Assembly (NCBI RefSeq): GCF_002413825.1
Contig: NZ_DHXT01000164.1
Coordinates: 2,975-20,368 of the forward strand
Source of the DNA: Rhodoferax sp. UBA5149
GTDB taxonomy: Bacteria; Pseudomonadota; Gammaproteobacteria; Burkholderiales; Burkholderiaceae_C
Reading direction: 5' to 3'
DNA: 17,394 bases
Shown: piece by piece, positions 6,764-13,997 of the stretch
Position numbering within the stretch: the first letter of the stretch is position 1
Layout of the letters: every line of letters starts with the position of its first letter
Program-made: the position numbers and the translations under genes
Notes under the pieces: generated by a model
What the model saw: only the letters and a program-made list of their open reading frames with translations
Databases searched by the model: none
Told to the model about the DNA's origin: nothing

Positions 6764-6764
6764 C

Positions 6765-7760
6765 ATGAGTTGTCCCGTGTTGCGACGCACCGCTCTGGTC
6801 CTCGCCCTGACCACGCTCGCCAGCTTCTCTTTCGCCCAGAAAGTGCAAACCAAGGCCGAAGCGCCCTGGCCGACCCGGCCCGTGCGCATCATCGTGGGCT
6901 TTCCAGGGGGCTCGTCGCCCGACCTGACGGCACGCACCCTGGCCGAGCCGCTGTCCAAGGCCTTGGGCCAGCCCGTGATCGTGGAAAACAAGGTCGGCGC
7001 CGGCGGCAACATCGCCGCCGACTACGTGGCCAAGGCGACCGACGGCCACACCATCGGCCTCATGATCAATGGCAACATGACGATTGCCAGGCTGCTCAAC
7101 CCCAAGCTCAACTTCGACCCGCTCAAGGACCTCACCCCCGTCAGCCTGATCGGCGTCTCGCCCCTGGTGTTGACGGCGCCCGTGGGTTCGCCCGGCGTCA
7201 CGGCACAGGACTTCTTTGTGGCGGCGCGCAAGGCGGGCGACCAATGGAGTTACGGCTCGCCGGGTGTCGGCACCGTCGGCCACATCGGCATGGAGCTGCT
7301 CAAGCGCCAGATCCACATCAACCCGGTGCATGTGCCCTACCCCGGCTATCCCCAGGTCGCCACCGCCATGATCGGCGGCCAGCTGCAGTTGTCGATGCTG
7401 CCGCCGGCGCTGGCGATGGCCCAGATCCGGAGTGGCAAGCTGCGCGCCATCGGCGTGACGTCCAGCGGGCGCAGCCCCCTGGTGCCGGAGCTGCCCAACA
7501 TGACCGAGGCCGGAGTACAGGGCTTCAACCTGGAAATCTGGAACGCCGTGGCGGCGCCGAATGCACTGCCCAAGCCGGTGGTGGCCAAACTGTCCGCCTT
7601 GCTCAGCGACATCGCCCGCTCGCCCGAGGTGCGGCAAAAGCTGTTCCAGCAGGGCTGGCAGGTGGTGGGCACCACGTCCGAGGGCTTGGCCCGGCGCATC
7701 AAACTCGATACCGCCTTGCTCGGCGGCGTCATTGCAATGCAGGGCATCAAGCCCGAATAG
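6765..7760 (+). CDS. Bug/TctC-family periplasmic substrate-binding protein
   Basis: This is a 331-residue extracytoplasmic receptor of the tripartite tricarboxylate transporter (Bug) family, greatly expanded in Burkholderiales and binding small carboxylates or similar ligands. Residues 1-24 form a signal peptide, with cleavage after SFA. The mature start WPTRPVRIIVGFPGGSSPD is the family hallmark, followed by GQPVIVENKVGAGGNIAAD and the ligand-loop region YGSPGVGTVGHIG. The final part has the usual LRAIGVTS and EVRQKLFQQGW-like segments. Start choice: the ATG has GGAG 7 bases upstream, though that site is buried in the rpoH terminator hairpin. No TctA or TctB membrane genes are adjacent, which is usual for orphan Bug receptors. 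The ligand cannot be predicted. Confidence 0.93.
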   Translation: MSCPVLRRTALVLALTTLASFSFAQKVQTKAEAPWPTRPVRIIVGFPGGSSPDLTARTLAEPLSKALGQPVIVENKVGAGGNIAADYVAKATDGHTIGLMINGNMTIARLLNPKLNFDPLKDLTPVSLIGVSPLVLTAPVGSPGVTAQDFFVAARKAGDQWSYGSPGVGTVGHIGMELLKRQIHINPVHVPYPGYPQVATAMIGGQLQLSMLPPALAMAQIRSGKLRAIGVTSSGRSPLVPELPNMTEAGVQGFNLEIWNAVAAPNALPKPVVAKLSALLSDIARSPEVRQKLFQQGWQVVGTTSEGLARRIKLDTALLGGVIAMQGIKPE

Positions 7761-7771
7761 TTTCCGAATCG

Positions 7772-7818
7772 GCCTGCAGCCCCCGTCAAGAGGGCGCAAA
7801 CAGCTATGATTTCGATAG
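7772..7818. repeat. Dispersed short repeat, copy A (overlaps the alkC 3' end)
   Basis: The stretch GCCTGCAGCCCCCG (from 7772) continuing to CAGCTATGATTTCGATAG closely matches a second stretch at 9171-9213 in order, spacing and composition. The right edge is a partial palindrome (GCTAT, spacer, ATAGC). Read on the minus strand it encodes the last residues and the stop codon of the AlkC-like gene. Confidence 0.65.
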
Positions 7819-8622
7819 CGTACGCGGGGCGCGACGTACCAGGTAACGGGTCTGGGGCGCAGCCGACTCATCGAGCCAGCGATCACACACTTCGCTGACC
7901 CATTGCGGCTGTGATTTGCTGGCGTCGTTGAGCCAGTTGGCCACCGAGTTCTGCACATAGCGGCTGGGGTCGGCGCGCAGCGGCTCCAGCAGATTCAATG
8001 CCCGCCACGGCTCGGCTTTGAGCGCCTCGATCTGGGCGCACCAGACACCACGCGGACGGGTCGCCTCACTGGCGAAGCGGCGGATGTTGGGGTCGGCGTC
8101 CAGCACCCAGGGCTGCAGCAGCGTCAGGCCCTCGTCCAGCGATCCCAGCAGCTCGTCGCGCAGCGCCATCCAGGCGATTTCGCGCACGCCGAAGTGCCGG
8201 TCCGCCGCGAAGCGCCGCACCGCTTGCAGCTTATTCGGCAAAGTCAGGCCGGACAGCATGACCCACTGGGCCGCCCAGCAACGGGCCACGTCACTGGCAT
8301 GGGTGGCCAGGCGATGGGCGATGGCATCACGCTCGGGATGGGAAGCAGCCAGGTCGTACAAGGCGCGCGCCACATGCAAATGGCGCTTCATGGGCTTGAA
8401 GGCACCCAGCATGGCCAGCGTGTCGCTCAGGCGTTCATGCGCGGGATCCAGCCCGATCTGCGCCGCCACGCCAGCGGTGAGTCGCGCCAGGTCAATCGCC
8501 AGAAATTCGTTGAGGTTGACGGTCTCGATCAATCCCGCGTTCAGCGCCGTCAGCACCGGCGGCGGAATCAGCGCGATGCGGGCCGCGCCGGTGCGCCCCA
8601 GCAAGGGCTGGACGTCGGTCAT
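7804..8622 (-). CDS. AlkC-like DNA alkylation repair protein (HEAT-repeat)
   Basis: This 272-residue protein resembles the AlkC/AlkD superfamily of alkylpurine DNA glycosylases, all-helical HEAT-like proteins that remove N3- or N7-alkylated purines. The best marks are in the C-terminal half: RPRGVW, a repeat helix with DPSRYVQNSVANWLND, and a final TRYLVRRAPRTLSK, as in the AlkC branch (COG4335). The N-terminal half is helical, and I see no secure catalytic signature, so activity is inferred. The ATG at 8622 lies 5 bases after the sco stop codon, making it the last gene of the sco-cyoE-ctaA block, an unusual partner for respiratory assembly genes. Its last five codons and stop fall inside a dispersed repeat. 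It converges with the Bug receptor gene, and no terminator is evident between them. Confidence 0.78.
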   Translation of the reverse strand: MTDVQPLLGRTGAARIALIPPPVLTALNAGLIETVNLNEFLAIDLARLTAGVAAQIGLDPAHERLSDTLAMLGAFKPMKRHLHVARALYDLAASHPERDAIAHRLATHASDVARCWAAQWVMLSGLTLPNKLQAVRRFAADRHFGVREIAWMALRDELLGSLDEGLTLLQPWVLDADPNIRRFASEATRPRGVWCAQIEALKAEPWRALNLLEPLRADPSRYVQNSVANWLNDASKSQPQWVSEVCDRWLDESAAPQTRYLVRRAPRTLSKS

Positions 8623-8627
8623 GCCGC

Positions 8628-9242
8628 CTACTGCTGCAGCAACAGCCTGATATCGGCCGCCAGCGGCGCCGCGCCGGTGCCGTAGCGGGTGTACAAACGC
8701 AGCTTGCCGTGCGTGTCGTAGACATAGCTGCCGGCCGAATGGTCCATGGTGTAGCTGGTGGGTGTCTTGCCGTCGACCTTCTTGAAGTACACCTTGTACT
8801 CCTTGGCGAGGGCTTCGAGTTTCTCGGGCGTGGTGTAGAGCGCCAGAAAGGTCGGATCAAAATTGGCCATGTAGGCTTTGAGCACGGCTGGTGTGTCGCG
8901 CGCAGGATCGACAGTGACAAACAGGCCCTGCAGGCGCTCACCGTCCTGGCCCAACAGCTTCTTGACCTCGGCCAGTTCGGCCATGGAGGTCGGGCACACA
9001 TCCGGGCATTGCGTGTAGCCGAAGAACAGCACCACCACCTTGCCGGCAAAGTCCTTGAGGCTTCTGGGCTGGCCGTTGTGGTCGGTCAAGGCAAAATCTC
9101 GGGCGTAGTCGGCGCCGGTGAGGTCGATTGCGGAAAAACCCGGCCTATTCTCGGAACATGCAGAAATAATGCCTGTAGCCCCCGCCATACAAGCGCAGGC
9201 AGCTATAAATTTAAGAGCACTTCGTTTGTTCATGGGGTCCAT
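8628..9242 (-). CDS. SCO1/SenC-family copper chaperone lipoprotein
   Basis: This 204-residue assembly factor delivers copper to, or reduces, the CuA site of cytochrome oxidase subunit II at the periplasmic face of the membrane. It has a thioredoxin fold with the copper-binding motif CPDVC (C79, C83) and the conserved His in YTMDHSAG (H168). The N terminus has a hydrophobic segment ending in a lipobox-like ISAC, so it is probably a lipoprotein anchored at C29. Two starts are possible: ATG 9242, which overlaps the cyoE stop (TGATG), and ATG 9233 three codons later; the former is given because of the coupling. The signal-peptide region is encoded by a copy of a dispersed repeat (9171-9213). Longer readings in this frame run across cyoE and are not real. 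Confidence 0.93.
   Translation of the reverse strand: MDPMNKRSALKFIAACACMAGATGIISACSENRPGFSAIDLTGADYARDFALTDHNGQPRSLKDFAGKVVVLFFGYTQCPDVCPTSMAELAEVKKLLGQDGERLQGLFVTVDPARDTPAVLKAYMANFDPTFLALYTTPEKLEALAKEYKVYFKKVDGKTPTSYTMDHSAGSYVYDTHGKLRLYTRYGTGAAPLAADIRLLLQQ
9171..9213. repeat. Dispersed short repeat, copy B (within the sco signal peptide)
   Basis: GCCTGTAGCCCCCG followed by AAGCGCAGGCAGCTATAAAT matches copy A (7772-7818) over its full length with scattered substitutions. On the minus strand it encodes the hydrophobic core of the Sco signal peptide (about KFIAACACMAGATG). The same general pattern (AGCTGC near GCGC, then GGGGGCTACAGGC) is one I recall as a common dispersed element in Comamonadaceae; no search was done. 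Confidence 0.65.
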
Positions 9243-10138
9243 CAGAGTACATAGTGATCCACCAGCAACGCGGCAAACAGCACGCTGAGGTGAATGAGCG
9301 AGAAGCGAAAGGTCTTGCGCGCCAGCGCATCCGAGTAGTCGCGCCAGAGCCAGAAACCATAGAGACAAAAGCCGACACTCAACACCAACGCGGCGATCAG
9401 GTAAATCCAGGAACTCATGCCGTAGATGTAAGGCATCAGGCAAACAGCGAACAGCATGACGGTATACAGCAGCACCATCAAGCGCGTGAACTCGTTGCCA
9501 TGCGTCACCGGCAGCATCGGCAGGCCCGACTTGCGGTAGTCTTCCACGCGGTACAGCGCCAGCGCCCAGAAGTGCGGCGGCGTCCACAGGAAAATGATCA
9601 GAAACAAAATAAGGGCTTCCGGCCCGACGTTCCCCGCCATGGCGGCCCAGCCCAGCACCGGCGGCATGGCGCCCGACGCGCCGCCAATCACGATGTTTTG
9701 CGGCGTCAGCGGTTTCAGGATCACGGTGTAAACCACCGCGTACCCGATGAAGGTGGCGAAGGTCAGCCACATGGTCAGCGGGTTGACCCAGAGATACAGC
9801 AGCGTCGAACCCAGCACGCACAACACTGCCGAGAACAGCAGGGTCTGGCGGTCGTTCAACTCGCCCCGGGCGGTGGGGCGCCAGGCGGTGCGCTTCATCT
9901 TGGCGTCGATGCCTTTTTCGACAATGCAATTGAAGGCCGCCGCCGCGCCCGCCACCAGCCAGATGCCCAGGCAGGCGAGCAGCGCGACCCTGACCTCGGC
10001 CCACGAGGGCACACCCGGCACGGCCAGCACCATGCCAATCAGGGCGCAGAACACGATCAGCTGAATGACGCGCGGCTTGGTCAGGGCATAAAACTGCCTG
10101 AACACCGAAACTTGAACACTGAAAAAGTTGTCACTCAT
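9242..10138 (-). CDS. ctaB: Protoheme IX farnesyltransferase (heme O synthase)
   Basis: This 298-residue integral membrane prenyltransferase (CyoE/CtaB/COX10) converts protoheme to heme O by adding a farnesyl group, the first step toward heme A for the oxidase. It shows the UbiA-family signature, N-x3-EK-x2-D-x2-M-x-RT (N70, D78, M81, R83, T84), and a second aspartate-rich region near VEDYRKSGLPMLP. Eight or nine hydrophobic helices are visible, and length is normal for the family. The ATG at 10138 overlaps the ctaA stop by 4 bases, and the gene's own stop overlaps the first ATG of sco, so translation is likely coupled through ctaA, ctaB and sco. The E. coli name cyoE applies to the same enzyme. 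Confidence 0.96.
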   Translation of the reverse strand: MSDNFFSVQVSVFRQFYALTKPRVIQLIVFCALIGMVLAVPGVPSWAEVRVALLACLGIWLVAGAAAAFNCIVEKGIDAKMKRTAWRPTARGELNDRQTLLFSAVLCVLGSTLLYLWVNPLTMWLTFATFIGYAVVYTVILKPLTPQNIVIGGASGAMPPVLGWAAMAGNVGPEALILFLIIFLWTPPHFWALALYRVEDYRKSGLPMLPVTHGNEFTRLMVLLYTVMLFAVCLMPYIYGMSSWIYLIAALVLSVGFCLYGFWLWRDYSDALARKTFRFSLIHLSVLFAALLVDHYVL

Positions 10139-11316
10139 GCGGAGAATCTCGAAACAGGCCGTTCTGGGGCCAGGGACGCCAGGGTGGCGTTGCGCGTGCG
10201 GCTGGCCGCTACCGCCCAGGTCATGACGACGACCAGCGCGCCGGCCCCGCCGGTGTGCAAAATCGCGGCCACCAGCGGCCAGTCCAGCACCACATTGCTT
10301 AAACCCGTGGCCAATTGCAGACCGGTGAGTGCGGCCAGCCAGCGCGAGGGGCCGCGCAGCGCCGCCACGCGGTTCAGGCGCCAGGCCAGTACGCCGAGCA
10401 AGCTCAGGACCACGAACGCCATGAGGCGGTGAACGTAGTGGATGGCGGTCAAGGCGGAAAAGGTGATGGGCTCGCCGGCCCCGGTCAGCCCCAGATTGCG
10501 CCAGAGCTCAAAGCCCTGCCGGAAGTTCATCGGCGGCCACCAGCTGCTCTGGCACCTGGGAAAGTCGGTGCAGGCCAGCACCGCGTAATTGGTGCTGACC
10601 CAGCCGCCCAGGAAGATTTGCAGCGCCAGCAGCGCAAAAGACAGGCCCAGCAGCCATCGCAAACCGGGGGAGATGGCAACCGGTGCAGTCCCGCCATCGA
10701 GCTGCGCAGAGCGCAGCACCTGCACGCACAGCAGGGCCAGCAGCACCAAGCCACCCACCAGATGAAGCGTGACGATGGCGGGAAACAACTTCATGGTGAC
10801 CGTCAGCGCGCCAAACGCGCCCTGAAGGCAAACCCACAGCAGCGTCAGCGTCGGCCACCACGGACTGGTGGGACGGGTCGACGCTTTTCGCCCTCGCGCC
10901 TTCCAGGCGGCCCAGCCGATCCACGCCACCACCGCCAGCACCAGGATCAGCACGCCGACGCTGGTCGCCAGGTAACGATGAACCATTTCCACCCAGGCCT
11001 TGCCGTGCGTCACGGGGCCGGTGGGCATGGCGGCTTGGGCCGCCTCGATCGGGGCATGGGCGCCAATCGGGCTGGCGTGGCCATAACAGCCCGGCCAGTC
11101 GGGACAGCCCAGACCCGAATCGGTCAAACGCGTGAAGGCGCCAAACATGACCAGATCAAAGGTGAGGAACAGCGTCAGCAGCGTGAGGGCATGCAGCCGT
11201 CGCAGCGGCGTGGCGCGCCGGGTGCGCAGCCAGACCCAAGCCAAAGGCCCAAGCGCCAGCATCACACCGACGAACATCATGCGCGCCAGCGGTGACAGGT
11301 CATAGAGCGCTTGCAC
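10135..11316 (-). CDS. ctaA: Heme A synthase (COX15/CtaA family)
   Basis: This 393-residue membrane monooxygenase oxidises the C8 methyl of heme O to the formyl group of heme A. It has about eight hydrophobic segments. The conserved loop FTRLTDSGLGCPDWPGCYG carries the cysteine pair (C71, C77) typical of COX15-type proteins. Heme-ligand histidines appear in EMVHRYLA, in the helix with TLHLVGGL, and in AIHYVHRLMAF. The start is a GTG at 11316, supported by GAGGAG 6 bases upstream, immediately after the stop codon of the preceding gene. It overlaps ctaB by 4 bases. Heme A production fits the aa3-type oxidase encoded next door. Confidence 0.95.
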   Translation of the reverse strand: MQALYDLSPLARMMFVGVMLALGPLAWVWLRTRRATPLRRLHALTLLTLFLTFDLVMFGAFTRLTDSGLGCPDWPGCYGHASPIGAHAPIEAAQAAMPTGPVTHGKAWVEMVHRYLATSVGVLILVLAVVAWIGWAAWKARGRKASTRPTSPWWPTLTLLWVCLQGAFGALTVTMKLFPAIVTLHLVGGLVLLALLCVQVLRSAQLDGGTAPVAISPGLRWLLGLSFALLALQIFLGGWVSTNYAVLACTDFPRCQSSWWPPMNFRQGFELWRNLGLTGAGEPITFSALTAIHYVHRLMAFVVLSLLGVLAWRLNRVAALRGPSRWLAALTGLQLATGLSNVVLDWPLVAAILHTGGAGALVVVMTWAVAASRTRNATLASLAPERPVSRFSA

Positions 11317-11328
11317 CTGGAGCTCCTC

Positions 11329-12081
11329 TTATTTGCCCGCCGCAGCGTCGGACTCTCGCCCGGGCTGGTCCCACGACGCAGAGGCACGCAAAAGCCGCTC
11401 CAGATCCCGTTTTGCCGGGGTGGCACTGGCGACCGTCAAATTGGCCGGGAACCGCATCATCCAGTTGCCCATCGGGTCCACAAGGTACAGGTGCTCGGCA
11501 AGCTGGTGGCCGCTGGCCGGTGCCAGCCAGGCTGACAAGCCGGCCATGGGTACGCGCAAGACCGTGGCGCTTTTGAGCGCCGGCAGCAGCTGGTCGGGCA
11601 GCGGGGTGTCGTCCGGGATCAGCCAGACCCAGTCCACCCGGTCCTTGTCCTTGCCCAGGCTCTCGCGCAGCTGATGCTGCAGGTACAAATGGCGGCTGCA
11701 GGCTTCGTCGCAAGCGCCACCCGCCACGCTCATCAACAACCATTGGCCTCTGAGCGCCTTGAGGTTGCCTTGCTGGCCACCCAGGCTCACGCTGGCCTGG
11801 TCGGGCAAAGGACGCTGGGGATCAATCAACTCACCGAAATTGCGGCGTCCTTCCGGGCGCACAACGTAATACATGAAATAGGAGGCGATCACCGGTGCGG
11901 CGCAGACCAGCAGCACGGCAATCATCTTCCAGCGTCCGCGCACGGTTCGCTGCGCCTCGGCATCCATGGACTGCTCAGGCGTGGGCATGGAGTGAACGGT
12001 CAGGCCCAGGGGCCTGTCACTCCGTTGGGATTCAGGCGCGGCGCCGGTGGAGGAATCGTCTAACAATTTGAAACCAGACAT
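11329..12081 (-). CDS. Membrane-anchored Sco-like (CxxxC) protein of the oxidase cluster
   Basis: This protein of about 250 residues is usually left unnamed in oxidase clusters. After a soluble N terminus it has one membrane segment (about residues 52-74, MIAVLLVCAAPVIASYFMYYVV), followed by a domain outside the membrane. That domain reads LKALRGQWLLMSVAGGACDEACSRH, then DWVWL, then EHLYLVDPMGNWMMRFP, which follows the order of a Sco/thioredoxin fold: strand, CxxxC (C124, C128), strand, and a His (H177) shortly before the VDPMGN turn. I infer a relative of Sco with a copper or thiol-disulfide role in oxidase assembly. The ATG at 12081 is chosen; it overlaps the end of SURF1 by 50 bases and has no clear Shine-Dalgarno. 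ATG 11988 is an alternative, but I recall homologs extending further upstream. Confidence 0.75.
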   Translation of the reverse strand: MSGFKLLDDSSTGAAPESQRSDRPLGLTVHSMPTPEQSMDAEAQRTVRGRWKMIAVLLVCAAPVIASYFMYYVVRPEGRRNFGELIDPQRPLPDQASVSLGGQQGNLKALRGQWLLMSVAGGACDEACSRHLYLQHQLRESLGKDKDRVDWVWLIPDDTPLPDQLLPALKSATVLRVPMAGLSAWLAPASGHQLAEHLYLVDPMGNWMMRFPANLTVASATPAKRDLERLLRASASWDQPGRESDAAAGK

Positions 12082-12754
12082 AAAGAATTGCAATCAGACT
12101 ACTCAGTCCGAACCATTGGAACGCATAACCGTAGTTTTTCTCCACGCCACTGCCCGCTTCCGGCCAGTCACGCGCCAGCCCGTCGCTGGCCGCGCCGGTT
12201 TGCTGAATTGAAACGGCCATCAACGGCAATCCCGACTCGGCACTGAATTGAGCCAGGTCCAGATTTTGCCGGATAAGGCCCGTCCCGGACGCGCCGAGCT
12301 CGTATAGCTTGGCGGGCGGCGGGGCAATCCGTCCCTGAACCTCAATCAAGCCGGCCGGTGTGTCGATTTTTGGAACACTGGCGCGGTCCATGAAATTTCG
12401 CAGCACCCAGCCGCGCTGAACCAGCACCACCGCGCGACTGCCCTCCAGATGGAACGGCGTCACCACGTAGAAACCGAATTTGCCATGCATCAGCCGGTTG
12501 TCCAGAAAAATGGTTTTGTCGCCAACCCAGGCCCCGCGCAGAGTGATTCTGCGGTGAATCGCCTGTGCCGGGTTCTCCAGGGCAGCCAGAGCGCCAGCGT
12601 CCAACACCGCACGCTGGCCTTGTTTTTCGATGGCCGCATGCATGGCTTCCTTTTGCGCCGCACGGGACAACTGCCAGCGCCCCAAAGACAAGGTGGCCAC
12701 CAGCGCCAGCAGCGCGGCGGCCGTGATCAACCAGAACTTCAGGCGCGTACTCAC
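12032..12754 (-). CDS. SURF1-family cytochrome oxidase assembly protein
   Basis: This 240-residue inner-membrane protein is needed for efficient heme a3/CuB site formation in subunit I (SURF1/Shy1). The layout is typical: an N-terminal membrane segment followed by LGRWQ-like residues (SLGRWQLSRA), a long periplasmic domain with DNR-x-M-x-G-x-x-G-F-Y-V-x-T-P and VLVQRGWV, and a C-terminal membrane segment preceded by YAFQWFGLS. The start is taken as the GTG at 12754, directly before the first membrane segment; the frame stays open to 13012, but that extension has no family features and covers the divergent DUF2909 gene. The promoter must lie within that divergent gene, because the start codons are only 15 bases apart and a terminator lies beyond it. 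Confidence 0.9.
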   Translation of the reverse strand: MSTRLKFWLITAAALLALVATLSLGRWQLSRAAQKEAMHAAIEKQGQRAVLDAGALAALENPAQAIHRRITLRGAWVGDKTIFLDNRLMHGKFGFYVVTPFHLEGSRAVVLVQRGWVLRNFMDRASVPKIDTPAGLIEVQGRIAPPPAKLYELGASGTGLIRQNLDLAQFSAESGLPLMAVSIQQTGAASDGLARDWPEAGSGVEKNYGYAFQWFGLSSLIAILYVWFQIVRRFLHRRRA

Positions 12755-12769
12755 GCGATAATCCAGCTC

Positions 12770-12991
12770 ATGAAGTATTTTGTCATTCTTGCTTTTATGG
12801 CCATCGTCGGCAGTCTGGGCGTGGCTCTTTTTTTCATGATGAAGGATGGGGCTAAAGGCAAGGGCAGGTCCAGCAACATGGCCCGCGCGCTGGGACTTCG
12901 GGTGGGACTGTCCATTGTGCTGTTTGTGTGCATTTTGCTCGCCTGGAAACTCGGCTACATCCAGCCGACCGGCATCCCTTCGGGACAGTAG
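12770..12991 (+). CDS. Twin-transmembrane protein (DUF2909)
   Basis: This 73-residue protein has two hydrophobic helices (about residues 2-23 and 44-60) joined by a basic linker (KDGAKGKGRSSNMARALGLR), the layout of the DUF2909 twin-transmembrane family found in oxidase clusters of Burkholderiales. Its function is unknown; position suggests a role linked to the oxidase or its assembly. It is the only plus-strand gene in the cluster. It starts 15 bases from the SURF1 start and ends just before a bidirectional terminator shared with ctaE. The ATG at 12770 is used because the hydrophobic helix begins right after it; no strong Shine-Dalgarno is visible. Confidence 0.8.
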   Translation: MKYFVILAFMAIVGSLGVALFFMMKDGAKGKGRSSNMARALGLRVGLSIVLFVCILLAWKLGYIQPTGIPSGQ

Positions 12992-13014
12992 CCCATTCAT
13001 CGGCCACAACAATC

Positions 13015-13044
13015 AAAAAGGCACCGCGCGCGGTGCCTTTTTTT
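13015..13044. terminator. Bidirectional terminator between DUF2909 and ctaE
   Basis: The 18-base palindrome GGCACCGCGCGCGGTGCC (13020-13037) is flanked by five A on the left and seven T on the right, so it works as an intrinsic terminator on both strands. It closes the DUF2909 gene (+) and ctaE (-), and separates the two halves of the oxidase cluster into different transcription units. Confidence 0.9.
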
Positions 13045-13060
13045 GCGTCAGTGCCGCGGT

Positions 13061-13942
13061 CTACATCCAGTAAACCGTCACATAAAGTCCAAGCCACACG
13101 ACGTCCACGAAGTGCCAGTACCAGGCGGCGCCTTCAAAACCGAAATGACGCTCGGCCGTGAAGTGCCCTTTTTGCAGCCGCAAGGTAATGAACAGCAGCA
13201 TCAACATGCCGACGAACACGTGAAAGCCGTGGAAACCGGTCAGCATGAAGAAGGTCGACCCATAGACGCCCGACGTCAGCTTCAGGTTGAGTTCATGGTA
13301 AGCGTGGAAGTACTCGTAGCCCTGGACCGACAGGAACACGATACCCAGCAACACCGTGAGCCACATGAAGGCAATGGTCCGGCCACGATGGCCAGCGATC
13401 AGCGCGTGGTGCGCCACGGTCAAGGTCACACCGGAACTCAGCAGCAAGGCGGTATTGATGGTGGGCAACCAGAACGGTGTCATGGTCGTGAAGGGTTCCA
13501 CGGTCCCGGCGGGCGATGCCGTCACGCCAGCCGCCAGGCTGGGCCAAACGGCCTTGAAATCAGGCCAGAGCACGGCATTTTCGACGCCGCCCAAGGCCGG
13601 TACCGAATGGGCGCGGGCCCACCACAAGGCCGTGAAAAAAGCGCCGAAAAACATCACTTCCGAGAAGATGAACCAGCTCATGCTCCAACGGAAAGACAAA
13701 TCGACCTTGTGTCCATACTGGCCGCCTTCGCTTTCGCCAACAGACTGGCTGAACCACTGGAACAGAACGCCCAGGAACCACACCATGCCGAAGGCCAGCA
13801 AGTACTTGCCCCAGTCCGCACCATTGATCCATTGACCGGCGCCAAAGAAGACACATAGCAGACCGAACGCGGCCAAAGCGGGATGCCGTGACGGGCCAGG
13901 CACAAAGTAATACGGGGTTGTACCGTGTGTTGTTGAACTCAT
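13061..13942 (-). CDS. ctaE: Cytochrome c oxidase subunit III
   Basis: This 293-residue subunit of the aa3-type oxidase has seven membrane helices and no metal centres; it stabilises proton uptake and turnover. Typical marks are the N-terminal YYFVPGPSRHP, the helix SEVMFFGAFFTALWWAR with its conserved Glu, HALIAGHRG, and the last helices with TGFHGFHVFVGMLML and YWHFVDVVWLGLYVTVYW. The ATG at 13942 (MSSTTHG) is chosen over an open extension to 14011 because the extension has no family features and AAGGAA/GGAT precede the ATG. It follows the DUF2970 gene by 55 bases and is the last gene of the first oxidase block, ended by the palindromic terminator. Confidence 0.96.
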   Translation of the reverse strand: MSSTTHGTTPYYFVPGPSRHPALAAFGLLCVFFGAGQWINGADWGKYLLAFGMVWFLGVLFQWFSQSVGESEGGQYGHKVDLSFRWSMSWFIFSEVMFFGAFFTALWWARAHSVPALGGVENAVLWPDFKAVWPSLAAGVTASPAGTVEPFTTMTPFWLPTINTALLLSSGVTLTVAHHALIAGHRGRTIAFMWLTVLLGIVFLSVQGYEYFHAYHELNLKLTSGVYGSTFFMLTGFHGFHVFVGMLMLLFITLRLQKGHFTAERHFGFEGAAWYWHFVDVVWLGLYVTVYWM

Positions 13943-13997
13943 TTCAGATCCATTCCTTCCAGTTCTCTTCAATCTATTCCAGCTGCGCCGAGGGGCC

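Noticed and set aside
8628..10004. 458-codon open frame joining sco to a long N-terminal extension
   Set aside because: The extension runs out of frame through ctaB; the real start is at 9242 or 9233.
12755..13012. N-terminal extension of SURF1 to 13012
   Set aside because: The extension is antisense to DUF2909, has no SURF1 features, and would run almost into the palindromic terminator.
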